Part shown: positions 44,826 to 56,650 of the stretch, in pieces
Layout: each line of letters begins with the position of its first letter
Numbering within the stretch: position 1 is the stretch's first letter
Program-made: the position numbers and the translations under genes
From: Enchytraeus crypticus
Lineage: Eukaryota > Annelida > Clitellata > Enchytraeida > Enchytraeidae
DNA length: 64,000 nt
NCBI GenBank assembly: GCA_905160935.1
Contig: CAJHZI010000641.1
Location: forward strand, 642,501 to 706,500
Reading direction: 5' to 3'
Notes under the pieces: generated by a model
Database searches by the model: none
Told to the model about the DNA's origin: nothing
The model's input: the letters and a program-made list of their open reading frames with translations, nothing else

Positions 44826-47800
44826 TTAGAGCGCTAGACCTTTCTTGATAATTATGTTTCCATACTTCGCCATCTCTCTACAAGCAGAAAAAATTACAAG
44901 TTAAATAGCGCACAATATAAAAGTACAGACCGTAAAATACATATGATAGCCAATGTAGTGCAGTCTTCATTGCAATAAATATCTGCTACAGAACTGAAAG
45001 TTTTAATGAAAATATCCTGTCACAGTGGTCGAATTCGACAATTTTTTATCTACAAGCCCTATCCATTTTATACCTCTGAATATTTATCTACAAGCCCTAT
45101 CCATTTTTATACCTCTGAATATTTATCTACAAGCCCTATCCATTTTATACCTCTGAATATTTATCTACAAGCCCTATCCATTTTATACCTCTGAATCATA
45201 TTTTAACTCTGGTCCAAGTTTCCAGGATACACAAGGTGGAAATGAAACATTGTTCTTGTATTTTATACCACCCACCACCCCCATCCTCCCCCTAATCCCA
45301 GTCCAACCAGGGTCGGGATACGAACGGACCTCTTCCGCTCCTCACTGTCCCATACCATATCAAAATCTCTTCCATTCGTTTAAAGAAAATTTTGTACCAA
45401 TTTCTGGAGCGTAGGCGCTCACCAACCGAATGCTCTTTCTGACGTTTATTTGGATCTTAGTGCTTTAGTCGACTCCTACGACAGGTGCAGGTACTGGTTG
45501 GTGTAGTTTTCAAACAACCCGGACACAACACGGGGAGCGTGTTCTTGTATTTTACAAATGTAAATCAATAGAAATAACTTTTTATGAAGTTAAAATCACT
45601 AAATGATTTTGCATTACTAGGTGAGGGTCCACCAAACTTCCAGGATCCCAAGTGGTATATTATTATCCAATAATATGACACAGAGTGCAATAATAGCAGT
45701 ACACTTATACAATAATTATAATATAATATGTTATACTATAATGTGATACAACAAACTTCTACTAGAATTGCTTATCGCCTTCATTAAGTATGACTAAGGT
45801 GGCACTTTCAATGTATTTCTACAAATTTTTGACACTCTATTATCTTTTGAAATATTTTACTGACTAGAATTTTGAACCCAGTCCTCTTCTGTATATTTAG
45901 AAATGCATACCTAAAATTTAAATTTATTTAAATCTATTCGCATATTTATACAAACCCAGTGTGTACAATGGCGAAAGCTCTCTTCGCTCGTTCGTAAAAC
46001 GCAAAACGTTCAACTTTCTCGATGCAATCCTAAATATATACAACGATATACAATGTAAAATGGAACATTAGTCATTCGTTATTGTTAATGCATTTAGAAA
46101 CTTGTAACAGGAATGCTCTTAAATTTTAAAAAAATCTCAATTATTATATTTGGAATCCCTACGTCTATCTACCAAAAGACATTTTTAGCTTTTTCAAAAA
46201 CATTTTTACAATTGACCGCAATTAACATATGTGTTACTTCTGCAACCACAAAATGACTTGCAACCACGAATTGACAAAATGCAATCACAAAAAGACCTTT
46301 CAATATAAAAAAAACTTACACAATTTACAACTGTCAAATAAAATTAAGGTAGTCCAAATTATTCAAGCGAATAGTTACAGATAAAAGAATATCTAATCAC
46401 ATTATTCTAAATTATTAAAGCGAATAGTTACAGATAAAAGATTATATAATCGCACTATTTTTAAAATCATTAGTTACTTCATTACCATCACTACCTATAA
46501 AATAGTAAAAAGTCTTAGACGCCTACACTTCTTTGTTCCGCCCTGTACACAATAGTCTGATACTCTTGCCACACTGGAGGCTCTTCCCCAGCAGCTTTAT
46601 CGAATTCCACCATATCCATCAGTGCAACCTGCACGGCATACAGTTATTGTAAGAAAAATTATTCTTCATCATCATCATCTTTACTTGAATCCCAGTTTAA
46701 CTAGGATCCGGATTTTATCAAATTGTAGAAATTTCTGGAGACTAGAAGCTAATCAACCGATCTTAAGAATCACCAATCTTCAGAAAATTATTAATATCTA
46801 AAAATTACTGATATATTAAACTAAAAATAGTACCACGATGACGATATAACAAAAGTTGTCTTAATTTCAAATTACAACATTTAGAGCAATAGTTATTTTA
46901 TAAAACATGACATAATTGAAAAACAATCGTAAAATACAGTTATATTAAAATTAGATAAGTTATATCAAACATGAATTAATAATAATAGTGAATACACATA
47001 TCTAAAGGGAAATAATTTCATAATAATCGTAAATCTAGTCACAACAATTTGTCATCTTAGAGCAAAAACGTTGTATACTATGACGCTATCAAGCCATGAC
47101 GATATCAAGCCATGACGCTATCAAGCCATGACGCTATCAAGCCATGACGTTATCAAGCCATGATGTTATCAAGCCATGACGCCCATGACGCTATCAAGCC
47201 ATGACGCTATCAAGCCATGACGCTATCAAGCCATGGCGTTATCAAGCCATGACGCTATCAAACCATGACGTTATAAGCCATGGCGCTATCAAGCCATGAA
47301 GCTATCAAACCATGACGTTATCAAGCCATGACGTTATCAAGCCATGACATTATCAAGCCATGACGTTATCAAGCCATGACGTTATCAAGCCATGACGTTA
47401 TCAAGCCATTATCAAGCCATTATCAAGCCATTATCAAGCCATGACGTTATCAAGCCATGACGCTATCAAGCCGTGACGCTATCAAGCCATGACGCTATCA
47501 AGCCATGACGCTATCAAGCCATGACGCTATCAAGCCATGACGCTATCAATCCATGACGCTATCAAGCCATGACGTTATCAAGCCATGACGCTATCAAGCC
47601 ATGACGTTATCAAGCCATGACGTTATCAAGCCATGACGTTATCAAGCCATGACGTTATCAAGCCATGACGCTATCAAGCCATGACGCTATCAAGCCATGA
47701 CGCTATCAAGCCATGACGTTATCAAGCCATGACGCTATCAAGCCATGACGCTATCAAGCCATGACGCTATCAAGCCATGACGTTATCAAGCCATGACGCT

Positions 47801-48481
47801 ATCAAGCCATGACGTTATCAAGCCATGACGTTATCAAGCCATGACGCTATCAAACCATGACGTTATCAAGCCATGACGTTATCAGGCCTATCATTGCTGA
47901 TACAACCGTTGTACACTTGAGCTAAGAATTGTAATCATTATTACGTTTAGATCTTTTGCTTATATTTAATAATAATCCATAATTAAATTTATGTGCCATA
48001 ATAGCAACAGGTTACAATAACAAAACACAATACATACATTATTCAAAAGCACAGCAATACAAAGTTAATGCAAACAAAATAAATATGGCTTGCGTACTAA
48101 TTATCAGATTACTGATTTAGTCATCTTTGAGCTGCACTGACATATTGCTTTGATCTGATCTGCATTCATATTCAATGAGGAATGTGATACCATAATTTAT
48201 AAATAACAATAAAGAATTAACTAACCGGGTATTGAACATAGGCATCAAGTGGAAACAACTTCAGGATGGCTTCCAGTAATTCTGGAATTTTGTGACCTAA
48301 AAAAGAACATGTAAATAAAAACCTTATTTGACATAGAGGTAATTTATTTTCCCCCTCACATTCATCCAACTTTATTTTGAAAAATAACAGTATGAGACAG
48401 TAAAGAAATGCACTCATAATTATATATAAATATAGTATAAGATATCACAATTTAATGATTTATACAGATATTCTATTTAAA

Positions 48482-48520
<39 letters not shown>

Positions 48521-50516
48521 CCTTGGACGACAGTTGCAGTTAATTTGAGCTATATCTCAAGCACTTGAAAAGCTAATTAATGACCACATTATATTAATTA
48601 ATAAATATTAATTAACTGCGCTAAATCCTGCTCCCTATAAAAAGATGTGAAACAGAAAGAAAGAAAGAGAGATATGAAGGTAATAAAAGTCATATAATAC
48701 CATCAGCACGAACTTCCTTTGGACCATGTCTACAAAGTGATGATGTAGGAAAATGAGCATCTGCAAGAACTGCAAGTAAACATCAAAGATTGACCCTTAG
48801 TATAAAATGAGCAAGAAAAGTACCTTGAGAATGTTGACATTAGACTCACCATCTACTACTTTAAAATTTTAGAAAGGGTAATACCTGCAAAATACATATT
48901 TTCGCTAAGTGAACTCATTCAGGAGTTCATGGTAATTTCAAAACTCATACAGAACCCTTGTAGAAAATGTAAATGCAAACGTAAATCGTCCAAGAAAAAG
49001 TAAAATTTATTTAAAAAATTAAATTGGAAAGGGTAGTTACTTGTAGCAACATTTTGTTATTTCTAGAAATTCTTGAACGTTAGCTATGTATACTGAATAC
49101 TAGTTTAATTTATGCTGGCCTGGAAACAAAGTAAAATATTTCAAAATTAAATACAGAAATTTGAAAACCATAATGGTAACAAAGTATTAGCTTATGACAG
49201 GCTGCATCTTAGATAAATTTATGATGGCCAGAAGCAGCGACTTGCTGAAAACATACCATACAATACTAATCACAATTACACAATATGCACACTTATAATA
49301 AGCACTCAACAAACGAAATACTGCAAAAACTGTAATTTTAAACATCCTATTGTAGTACCAAAAAGTTGCCTTTCGGGTGTAAATATGTGCATTTTAAGAT
49401 AGATTATAGCATTATTCAGTGTTGTATACAAGTCCTTTTTGTCCAAGTAAAGTCCAAGTCCTTGAGGCTCAAGTCCAAGTCCAAGTCCTTGAGGTCCAAG
49501 TCCAAGTCCTTGAGACTCAAATCTAAGTTCCCATTGATTTATAGTCATATAATTATAATACCTGCATTAGGAACAAGTGTTGCTGATAAAGATGTTTAGA
49601 ATCAGAGTTGACCTGGGTGAGGGCATTTCTCATATTACTTGTGAACACATAGAGTCATAGGCTAAGGCGAGAATGAACGATGAATGAATGCTTTGTATAT
49701 AGGAGCAGAGTGTGGATGTAAATTACGATACAGTTGATACAGGATGTCGTGATTCACCACGCCTCCCCCTCCCCTGTCTTACTACATTCAAACGTATTCA
49801 CGTTGTGACGGTTAATATTGAAACATGCTTAGGGCATTAAATAATAAAGAAATACAAAGACAACTAAATTCTGAAATTAATGCTGGATATAATTTTATTT
49901 AAGCTACTTAAATCTTGATTGAGATAGTCTCTGCCAAAATCCATGGGGGGATTAATCCCCATATCCCCTCCCATTCGCTAATCTAGTCTATGCCGTCAGT
50001 TTTTCAAACATTTTATTATTTTCTAAAAATAAACACGTGTTTAGAAAACAACACACGAACCAAATATGTGTGACCAAATATTTTCACAAAATCAACAAAT
50101 GTTTGCACTGACAATGTATCCAGTAGTTTAACCGTTTTAATAAATTGCTATAATTGTCTATGAGTTCAAGTCCTCATCACCCAAGTCCAAGTCCTTGAGG
50201 CTCAAGTCCAAGTCCAAGTCCAAGTCCTTGAGGTTCAAGTTCAAGTCCAAGTCCTCAAAATCTGGACTTTAAGTCCAGTTCAAGTCCAAGTCCATACATC
50301 ACTAGCATTATTACAGTCATATTAGTATTAATTCATTAGTTTAGTATATTATTGCAATCACATACACACGTAACAATTTATTCAGATTAATTTTGAATTA
50401 AATTAACAAAGTATCAGTATTTAGAATGAGTTACCTATTTCATCCCCGTGTCCTGCTGAACTTAAAACATGCAGCAAATCTGGAGAAATAATAGCTGGAA
50501 TTCCCTTTAGAGGCAT
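44826..50516 (-). CDS. FUOM: Fucose mutarotase, complete six-exon gene, 149 aa
   Basis: Minus-strand exons: 50516-50435, 48769-48701, 48296-48226, 46628-46527, 46029-45956, 44877-44826. They sum to 450 nt (150 codons) with phases 1,1,0,0,2. Sequence in order: MPLKGIPAIISPDLLHVLSS with AGHGDEI; VLADAHFPTSSLCRHGPKEV with RADG; HKIPELLEAILKLFPLDAYV; EEPPVWQEYQTIVYRAEQRS; IEKVERFAFYERAKRAFAIV; and MAKYGNIIIKKGLAL-stop. These match the FucU/FUOM (RbsD-like) family along its whole length, including the catalytic-region GHGDEI His, the ADAHFP segment, the FAFYERA Tyr and the C-terminal YGNIIIKKG. It converts alpha- and beta-L-fucose in the salvage pathway, in the cytosol. Vertebrate FUOM is about 154 aa. 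Introns carry a TGACGT minisatellite and a hAT MITE. Confidence 0.93.
45040..45200. repeat. About 39-bp tandem repeat, four copies
   Basis: TATCTACAAGCCCTATCCAT plus TTTATACCTCTGAATATT, in FUOM intron 5 (between exons 5 and 6). Confidence 0.9.
45275..45540 (+). repeat. Family 3 repeat, longest copy
   Basis: CCCAGTCCAACCAGGGTCGG, ACCAATTTCTGGAGCGTAGG, CGCTCACCAACCGAATGCTC, GACTCCTACGACAGGTGCAG and CGGACACAACACGGGGAG. It lies antisense to FUOM in its intron 5. Confidence 0.7.
46660..46760 (+). repeat. Family 3 repeat fragment
   Basis: ATCATCATCATCTTTACTTG, AATCCCAGTTTAACTAGGAT and AAATTTCTGGAGACTAG, starting about 30 bp upstream (in FUOM orientation) of FUOM exon 4. Confidence 0.55.
47077..47890. 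repeat. 16-bp minisatellite, about 50 copies (ATCAAGCCATGACGYT)
   Basis: Near-uniform tandem 16-mers ATCAAGCCATGACGCT or ATCAAGCCATGACGTT, with three shortened AAGCCATT units near 47410-47440. It lies in FUOM intron 3. Many units create TGACGTTA, similar to a half CRE/ATF site. There are no unique spacers, so it is not CRISPR-like. Confidence 0.95.
48485..48520. repeat. (TA)n microsatellite
   Basis: About 36 bp of alternating TA in FUOM intron 2. Confidence 0.9.
49417..50304. mobile_element. hAT-type MITE with AAGTCC subterminal arrays (888 bp)
   Basis: The target duplication GCATTATT is exact on both sides (49409-49416 and 50305-50312). The left end CAGTGTTGTAT and the right end (reverse complement TAGTGATGTAT) are imperfect inverted repeats of hAT type. 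Inside each end are arrays of CAAGTCCAAGTCCTTGAGG (49430-49520 and 50160-50295) in the same orientation. There is no transposase frame. It lies in FUOM intron 1. Confidence 0.85.
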
Positions 50517-50624
50517 TCTCTAAGTTATATCTTTACAGCAGTCTCACACAGCATTCAAAATGAACATAACGCACAGAATTCTCTCAATTAGCACACTAAT
50601 TATAATTTTTAAATGACCAAGAGA

Positions 50625-50700
<76 letters not shown>

Positions 50701-51361
50701 GGAGATATTTGGATATATATATATATATACCACTGATAAAGTGATATAATAGAAAGTGATGTGCTCTTAAACTTTAACCTAGCGATTGCAAGAACAAAGA
50801 TTTCGTTATCTAACACGTATTGAATTCGTTACATAACATAACAGTTCTGAGTCAAAAAGCAAATTACAGCTTGATTAAGACTCGTCAAAACATTAATAAA
50901 TAGGCCTAATTTTTACAAATTTACGTTCACTTGCTTTCGTCTAGTGCGCTACTATTAATTATTTAAATATATATGTATGCCATTAGCAGATCGTATATTT
51001 AAAACTTTCGCTAAACTTAGATAATTATTAACTGCTATGTTTACATTTTGTAAGGGGTGTGGTTCTAGGAGGTGTGGTTGCTTTTTGACCAGTGTTGCCA
51101 GATGTCATAAATATCCAGCGAACTTAACTCTACCAACGCCTGCATAAAGCATTCTAAATCATTGATCTAAAAAGGTCAATTTATTGCACCGAGCTGAAAA
51201 GAGTTTCAAAATTTCTATGATGGTTTGTGAATGTCATCATTTACTCTCTGATCTGCTCTGTTGTAATTGATCCCATAACCTCAGGAACTTTAAATTTTCT
51301 GATGTACTTTAAACTTCATGGGATCAGTACGGTCAGGCCTTATGGAATGAATTTATCGAAG

Positions 51362-51419
<58 letters not shown>

Positions 51420-51420
51420 T
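50517..51420. promoter_or_regulatory. Upstream region of FUOM (no defined promoter element)
   Basis: FUOM starts at 50516 on the minus strand. Within about 215 bp upstream is a (TA)n tract at 50625-50727. A second (TA)n lies at 51365-51416. I see no TATA box or initiator that can be assigned with confidence. Confidence 0.3.
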
Positions 51421-51674
51421 ATTCAATGATGGGACGAGATCAAGACATGTCTTGCGTCAAGACAGTTTCGAGACAGCATTTTACTGTCTTGGTCTTGTTC
51501 TTGGTCTTGCAAAAACTGTATTGGTTTTGCAAGACCAAGATATGTCTTGCAGGACCAGTGCAATTAACTTGTGATATTTTACTTGTTCATATCGTAACGT
51601 TAATGCACAAAAAGAAGTGCTATTAGATTAAGTTCAACCCTTTCAGAGTGTAGATTACTTAAATATCTTTTTAA

Positions 51675-53192
51675 AGGAAAGCGAATGCATTTAGGCGAAA
51701 GGACTGCATTGTAAACGCATTCATGCATTTTGAAGGCATGTTTTGTTACGTTGCTATGTTCACTAATATTCAATACTCTTTCTAAAACTTCACTTACTAC
51801 TTTTTACGACTAAACATTGTTGTACTCATATCGCAGTCGGCATCTGTATCTTTTATAGATATTCCTAGTCTCATTATATGCTTACAGCATAATATATTAT
51901 AGATCCGTTCTCACAACTAAGTTAGCCTAACATTCCATTCCAAACTTGAAACAAAAGTGTTTTCGTCGTTGACCTATACTAATAGTCTGACTTAATAACT
52001 ATTGATTTCTTCAGTCGCTGAATATTTTAGACGATTTACTAGTTTGATGTTGTGTTGTTATGCTTGCTTAGTACTTTAGAATTTAGCTTCCATGTAGCTT
52101 CCAACATTGGATCAGTACTGATGGCTGCATTTGTAAGTTGAATAGATTACGTAGATATGCATAGTATAGAATTAAGTAAATATTTCTTGAACTAAGTTAG
52201 CCTATTCGATTTAAAACGTGATATAAAAGTTTGCTTAATGCCAAGAGTGTTAATTTGCATAACGTGTAAATTTACAAATAATTATAGAACTACATGTACA
52301 TGAATCCATTTCATTTCTTGAAACGAACATATCACTAAAACATCACAGGCACGTTTCTTTCATATTCGCGATCTTCGTCGAATAAGATCACTTCTTTCTC
52401 TCGAGACTGCCACTACAATTGGTGCTGCTCTCGTGCAATCCAAACTGGATTGCTGCAACTCCCTATTTCTACATCTTCCCAGTTGCGAGATTGATAGGTT
52501 GCAGTTCATTCAGAATTCCCTTGCACGTGCAGTCTTTCGTAGCTCCAAATATTCTCATGTTACTCCAATCCTCAAGTCCTTGCACTGGCTCAAAATTAGA
52601 GAGCGCATTTTATACAAGAAAGTTTCTCTAACTTATAAGTCCATTACCACTCCAGGTAATTGTTACATGTCCCACTTACTACAAGTGGGGCACCCTACCT
52701 CCAGGCAGTCGTCTACCAGGTCCTCTAAGTTAGTTACTCAAGAGAGACCGGGCCTTCCTTCACGTAGCAAGCTGTCAAGGCGCTTCTTCCAGCATGCTGC
52801 CCCGCAGATCTGGAATTCTCTTCCTTCCACTCTGCGCACCCCCTCATCTATTCCTGATCAGCCGTTCATATTTTACGTACAGTTTCATAGGCGGTTAAAA
52901 GCTTTTCTCTTTGACTTTTCCTATCCACCAAACGTCCACGACTGAGACCAACACGCAAACCTCCATTCCGTTAGTACCCTTCCTTGGACTGACTATACCC
53001 GGATTTTGGCTGGCACCGTTTATGGACCCCTCACTCTGCTCATCGGTTTTGATTTGGTTCCACAGTGCTCAACGTTGTCTTGGATAACAGTAGCACTCTG
53101 ATTGTATTGTTGTTGCTGTTGTTGTTGAAGCCTTCAAAATGCATGAATGCGTTTACAATGCAGTCCTTTCGCCTAAATGCGTTCGCTTTCCT
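51675..53192. mobile_element. TTAA-flanked element with 63-bp terminal inverted repeats (1518 bp)
   Basis: Left 51675-51737 (AGGAAAGCGAATGCATTTAG ...) and right 53130-53192 are inverted copies with one mismatch. TTAA lies immediately outside both ends (51671-51674, 53193-53196), as for piggyBac-like targets, although the AGG terminus is not typical of piggyBac. The interior holds a LINE 3' fragment and no transposase. Confidence 0.8.
52330..53129 (+). pseudogene. L2/CR1-type LINE 3' fragment with (TTG)n tail
   Basis: The frame reads RFFHIRDLRRIRSLLS upstream, then QSKLDCCNSLFLHLPSCEID, VTPILKSLHWLKIRERILYK, APQIWNSLPSTLRT and FHRRLKAFLF (stop 52943). This is the typical C-terminal region of L2/CR1 LINE ORF2. 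The 3' tail includes TTTATGGACCCCTCACTC and ends TTGTTGTTGCTGTTGTTG at the right TIR of the enclosing element. The same tail occurs at 54955-55078 and, inverted, at 56166-56280. Confidence 0.8.
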
Positions 53193-53465
53193 TTAATTAC
53201 TAACGGAGATCAAGTAAAAAAGCTAAAGCCAAGCTCAAAGTCAGTCCTGCTCGACAGCATGTCGATGACACAAGTGGATGCACCACTTATAGGTTATAAA
53301 TTCTAATGATTAAATGAATAATGTTAAATCTATATACTATTATTTAGTTCAAACATGAGAAAAGACAAGCCCTGTCTCAAGACTGCCTCGATATAGCATT
53401 TTACTGTCTTGGTCTTGCGGGTCAGTGTCTTGCTCTTGCAAAAACAGTCTTGGCCCCATCAGTAT

Positions 53466-53467
<2 letters not shown>

Positions 53468-53542
<75 letters not shown>

Positions 53543-53640
53543 TTAATTAATTAATTAATTAATGCATGAACAAACGAACTAAAAAACGAACGAACGAACG
53601 AACGAATAAATGAACGATGAATGAATGAATGAGTTAATTA
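53468..53640. repeat. (TA)n followed by (AATT)n and (GAAC)n tracts
   Basis: About 70 bp of TA, then AATTAATTAATT and AACGAACGAACG runs ending near 53640. Confidence 0.9.
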
Positions 53641-54841
53641 AAATAAATTGCATTAATCATTTGAAAACGCTTTACGCATTATTTCAGTGCAGTAATAAAC
53701 TCTCTGATTAATTATTTAGATCAAAATGATAGCATTTTCAACACAATAGAGCCTATGTGAACAGCAGCAAAAGGACGATTTAGCTTTTGTATCACGGACC
53801 TTCATGGGTAATATTTGAAACTTGATTCTCAGTTGACTAAAATCTGCTGCAGCTGCTGGTAACGGAAAATCAACTATAGTCCAAAGTAGGTGCAATTCTC
53901 AAAACACAACATAATCTTTGAATGGTCTAAATTATAATTGATTATATAGACTTAATTAGCATCTTAATATACTACCATATATTATACAAATTTAAAATTA
54001 TTGGCCCGGGCCGGAGGCGAACATTTTTGTGATGAATAACTTCTTTGAGGAATGGCAGATAGGCCTACTTAGCAAAGTTAAATATTGCAAAGCTCGTATC
54101 AGTTAGACCAAGCAAGCACCAAATTTTTGTTTTTTAATAGATCTTTTCGGTAATAGCAATAAATAGAACATCGGGGACACCAAATGTAAACAGTGGACAA
54201 GAAAACGTAAACACTGCATAGAATACCATTGAAATGTACTAGTTCCTCATAAAATTTATAGTACAAGCTTTCTTTAGAAATGTTAGTTACTTTACAGCCT
54301 ACTATACGGATATCAATTAAAGAATAACTTAACACTTACAGTTTAACTCTGACACCCATTATAACGATATGCATGCATTATAACGAAGTTATAATGTAGA
54401 CCCATTACATTTACATGTAAATATATGTACAAGATGTCGACATAAACAAACCAGTGTTAACATGAAACAAAATATGTTTTCAATTACCGAACTGATCTAT
54501 TGGCTTAAATTGGTTCAATATATAGAAATCTTTTAATTAGGCTTACAGTTAAATGGATTATAGATGCATACATTCATCAGATATCATTGAAATGTTATTT
54601 CAACCTAAAAACGGAGTTATAGACATGAAAATAGAAATAAGAAATGTTGAAAGAGGAAATTTAGAACGCATTGGTTTCGATGTAGCACACAATAAGTATT
54701 TGGAATAAGAAGATTTGGGAGAGGAGCTTAATTGTTATTACTTTTTAAAACTATCTCTAACCATAACCCCACCTTTTACCGTAACCTTAATGTACCATAT
54801 TCCTAAGAAACTAATAAAATTTAGTAAAACTTTAGAAATAT

Positions 54842-54925
54842 AGGTGACTCGAGCCAAAATCGAACCCCGCATCCCATGATCTAACGTCTAACATCTATAC
54901 CACTAAGACACCGAGGCTTCCGTTT
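54842..54925 (-). repeat. tRNA-like SINE head
   Basis: On the minus strand: GTGTCTTAGTGGTATAGATG (A-box-like) and GGGGTTCGATTTTGGCTCGA (B-box-like) about 40 bp apart. Acceptor-stem ends do not pair, so it is a tRNA-derived repeat and not a tRNA gene. Confidence 0.55.
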
Positions 54926-54954
54926 AAACCCAATTGAATATAGCTTTTAACGAT

Positions 54955-55078
54955 TTTGGCTCGCACCGTTTATGGACCCCTCACTCAGCTCATCGGTTTT
55001 AATTTGGTTCCACGGTGTTCGATGTTGTCATGGACAACAGTAGCACTCTAATCATATTGTTGTTGTTGTTGTTGAATA
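54955..55078 (+). repeat. LINE 3'-tail copy with (TTG)n
   Basis: CACCGTTTATGGACCCCTCA, CTCATCGGTTTTAATTTGGT and ACAACAGTAGCACTCTAATC, then TTGTTGTTGTTGTTG, match 53005-53129. Only the last 120 bp of the LINE is present. Confidence 0.75.
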
Positions 55079-55139
55079 GACGATGTCAACATATCGTACT
55101 AGGATAAATCTCTAGATTCTCATGCCAAGTAAATATTTA

Positions 55140-55350
55140 GGCAGATGGTCAACCGACATGCTTTCACACAAACCGCCTCGGGTTCAACTGTGCAGCTGGA
55201 CAGCTGCTCGGGGCCAGCCTCAGCTGCTGTCAGCCTGCCGCCCGGGCCGAGTAGTGGAAGTAAACTACTGCTGCCTGCTGCTTTGTTCGTACTAGCCTAG
55301 TGGGAGAGAGAGTGGCCGCTGTTCATATAACAGTAGCGGGACTTCATTCA
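55140..55350 (+). promoter_or_regulatory. GC-rich island, possible promoter/5' UTR exon of the cadherin-like gene
   Basis: A locally GC-rich block (CTGCTCGGGGCCAGCCTCAG, CTGCCGCCCGGGCCGAGT) stands out from the AT-rich surroundings. It is followed by TTCATATAACAG and a possible non-coding exon ending at TTATCT|gtaaga near 55365. No open frame crosses it. The link to the plus-strand gene at 59905 is inference. Confidence 0.3.
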
Positions 55351-56165
55351 CAGTTTATCTGTAAGAACTAATGTGTCTGGTAGATAGTACTATTGTGCCA
55401 TAGCAATGTTGTTAAACGTAATGCAGCTTGTTTCGCTAAGATGTAAGTGCGCGTACTTTAAATATGGTCGACGCGAAGTTAGCTAAAGAAGCAAATTACC
55501 GTTTAAGTAAATGGATAGACTATAGCCTGCAATGTTATAGTAAATTCGGAAACTTTCTTTTTACGTTATTAATTGTAGGCTAGTCTGTTATACCGCTAGT
55601 ATATTCTATTGTGTATTGAGGATAATCAAATATATGAGTTAGCATATTAATGGATCGTTCAATGTAACAAGAGTTCGATAAGTGAATAAACTTATGACGA
55701 GACAGATAATATACGGTTTTTAGGAGCTATCTCCTTGGTATTTTGGAAAGAGCTATATGGAGGGTAGAAGAAGAGAAAGAGTTAAAAATTGTCAAATGGT
55801 CTTGACTTTGATTTATTTAATTTTAAAGAAGTCTATGGTAGGTAGATCCCGGAATATCCGAAATAGAAACTAATGTAACGGCGTTCACAGTTGCTTACAT
55901 TAAGCCCCTTTAAATCCATCCTCATAATTTACCCCACGTTCACTTCTAAAAATTGAGAAAATAACATCACTACATTCAGTGGAGCCTTTAGTTCGAAAAA
56001 AATCACTTTGTTTACAATTATAAAAATACCTATCTGATTGAATCGACGACATACGTAAGAGTACGTGCACACAGTGTGCAGTTATGTTGACGAGTGTTCA
56101 TCTTTAAGCCTACTAATATTTAATATTTAAGCCTACTAGGAGTTCCACGCGTTTTTATGTATGTA

Positions 56166-56280
56166 ACAACAACAACAACGTAATTAGAGAGCTACTGTCG
56201 TCAATGACAACATTGAACACAAAATCCAATTCGATGAGCAGAGTGTGGAGTCCAAAAACGTTGCACACCAAAATCCGGGA
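56166..56280 (-). repeat. LINE 3'-tail copy, inverted
   Basis: AACAACAACAACAAC, then TGTCGTCAATGACAACATTG, TCCAATTCGATGAGCAGAGT and CACACCAAAATCCGGG are the reverse complement of the tail at 52990-53129. Confidence 0.7.
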
Positions 56281-56369
56281 AATCAGATGCAGATGTTATG
56301 TATGCACGATATTGTGCTTATAAATAATCACTCAGTTGTGCGCTCTTGCACTTCGTATAATTACCATAG

Positions 56370-56650
56370 AGAATTACATGTAGGCTTCGATTTCGTAGTC
56401 AGTACCATTAATTTGGTACGAAATGCATGTAGGTTAGCTATCGGTAATTTGATAGGGAATGATGTAAGCAAGGTACCAATAATTTTATAAGGAATTCATG
56501 TATGCTAGGTATGAATAATTTGATAAATATGCATTTAGGCTAGGTATCTATCATTTTACAAATAAAGCATATCTATGTTGGCTAGGTACCAACAACTTTA
56601 TAAGGAATGCATGTAGGCTGTAGTGTAGGTACCAATAATTTGATAACGAA
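56370..56650. repeat. Dispersed short repeat around GGTACCAATAATTTGATA
   Basis: Five or six loose copies of an about 50-bp block with GCATGTAGGCTAGGTA and CCAATAATTTTATAAGGAAT variants. Confidence 0.6.

Larger units (their letters stand above)
51424..53464. mobile_element. Probable hAT-like element with GTCTTG arrays, carrying nested insertions
   Basis: The left end AATGATGGGACGAGATCAAG and the right end (reverse complement CTGATGGGGCCAAGAC) are similar inverted ends. Inside both ends are words of the type GTCTTGGTCTTG and CAAGACAGT (51440-51560 and 53360-53455). The element is flanked by (TA)n, so no target duplication can be read. It contains the TTAA-flanked element below. Confidence 0.5.

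Noticed and set aside
47077-47890. CRISPR-like array
   Set aside because: Units are contiguous with no unique spacers and the context is a eukaryotic intron; it is a minisatellite.
51060-51115. CCAGTGTTGCCAGATG as a further hAT terminus
   Set aside because: The word looks like a hAT end, but I found no inverted partner or 8-bp duplication nearby.
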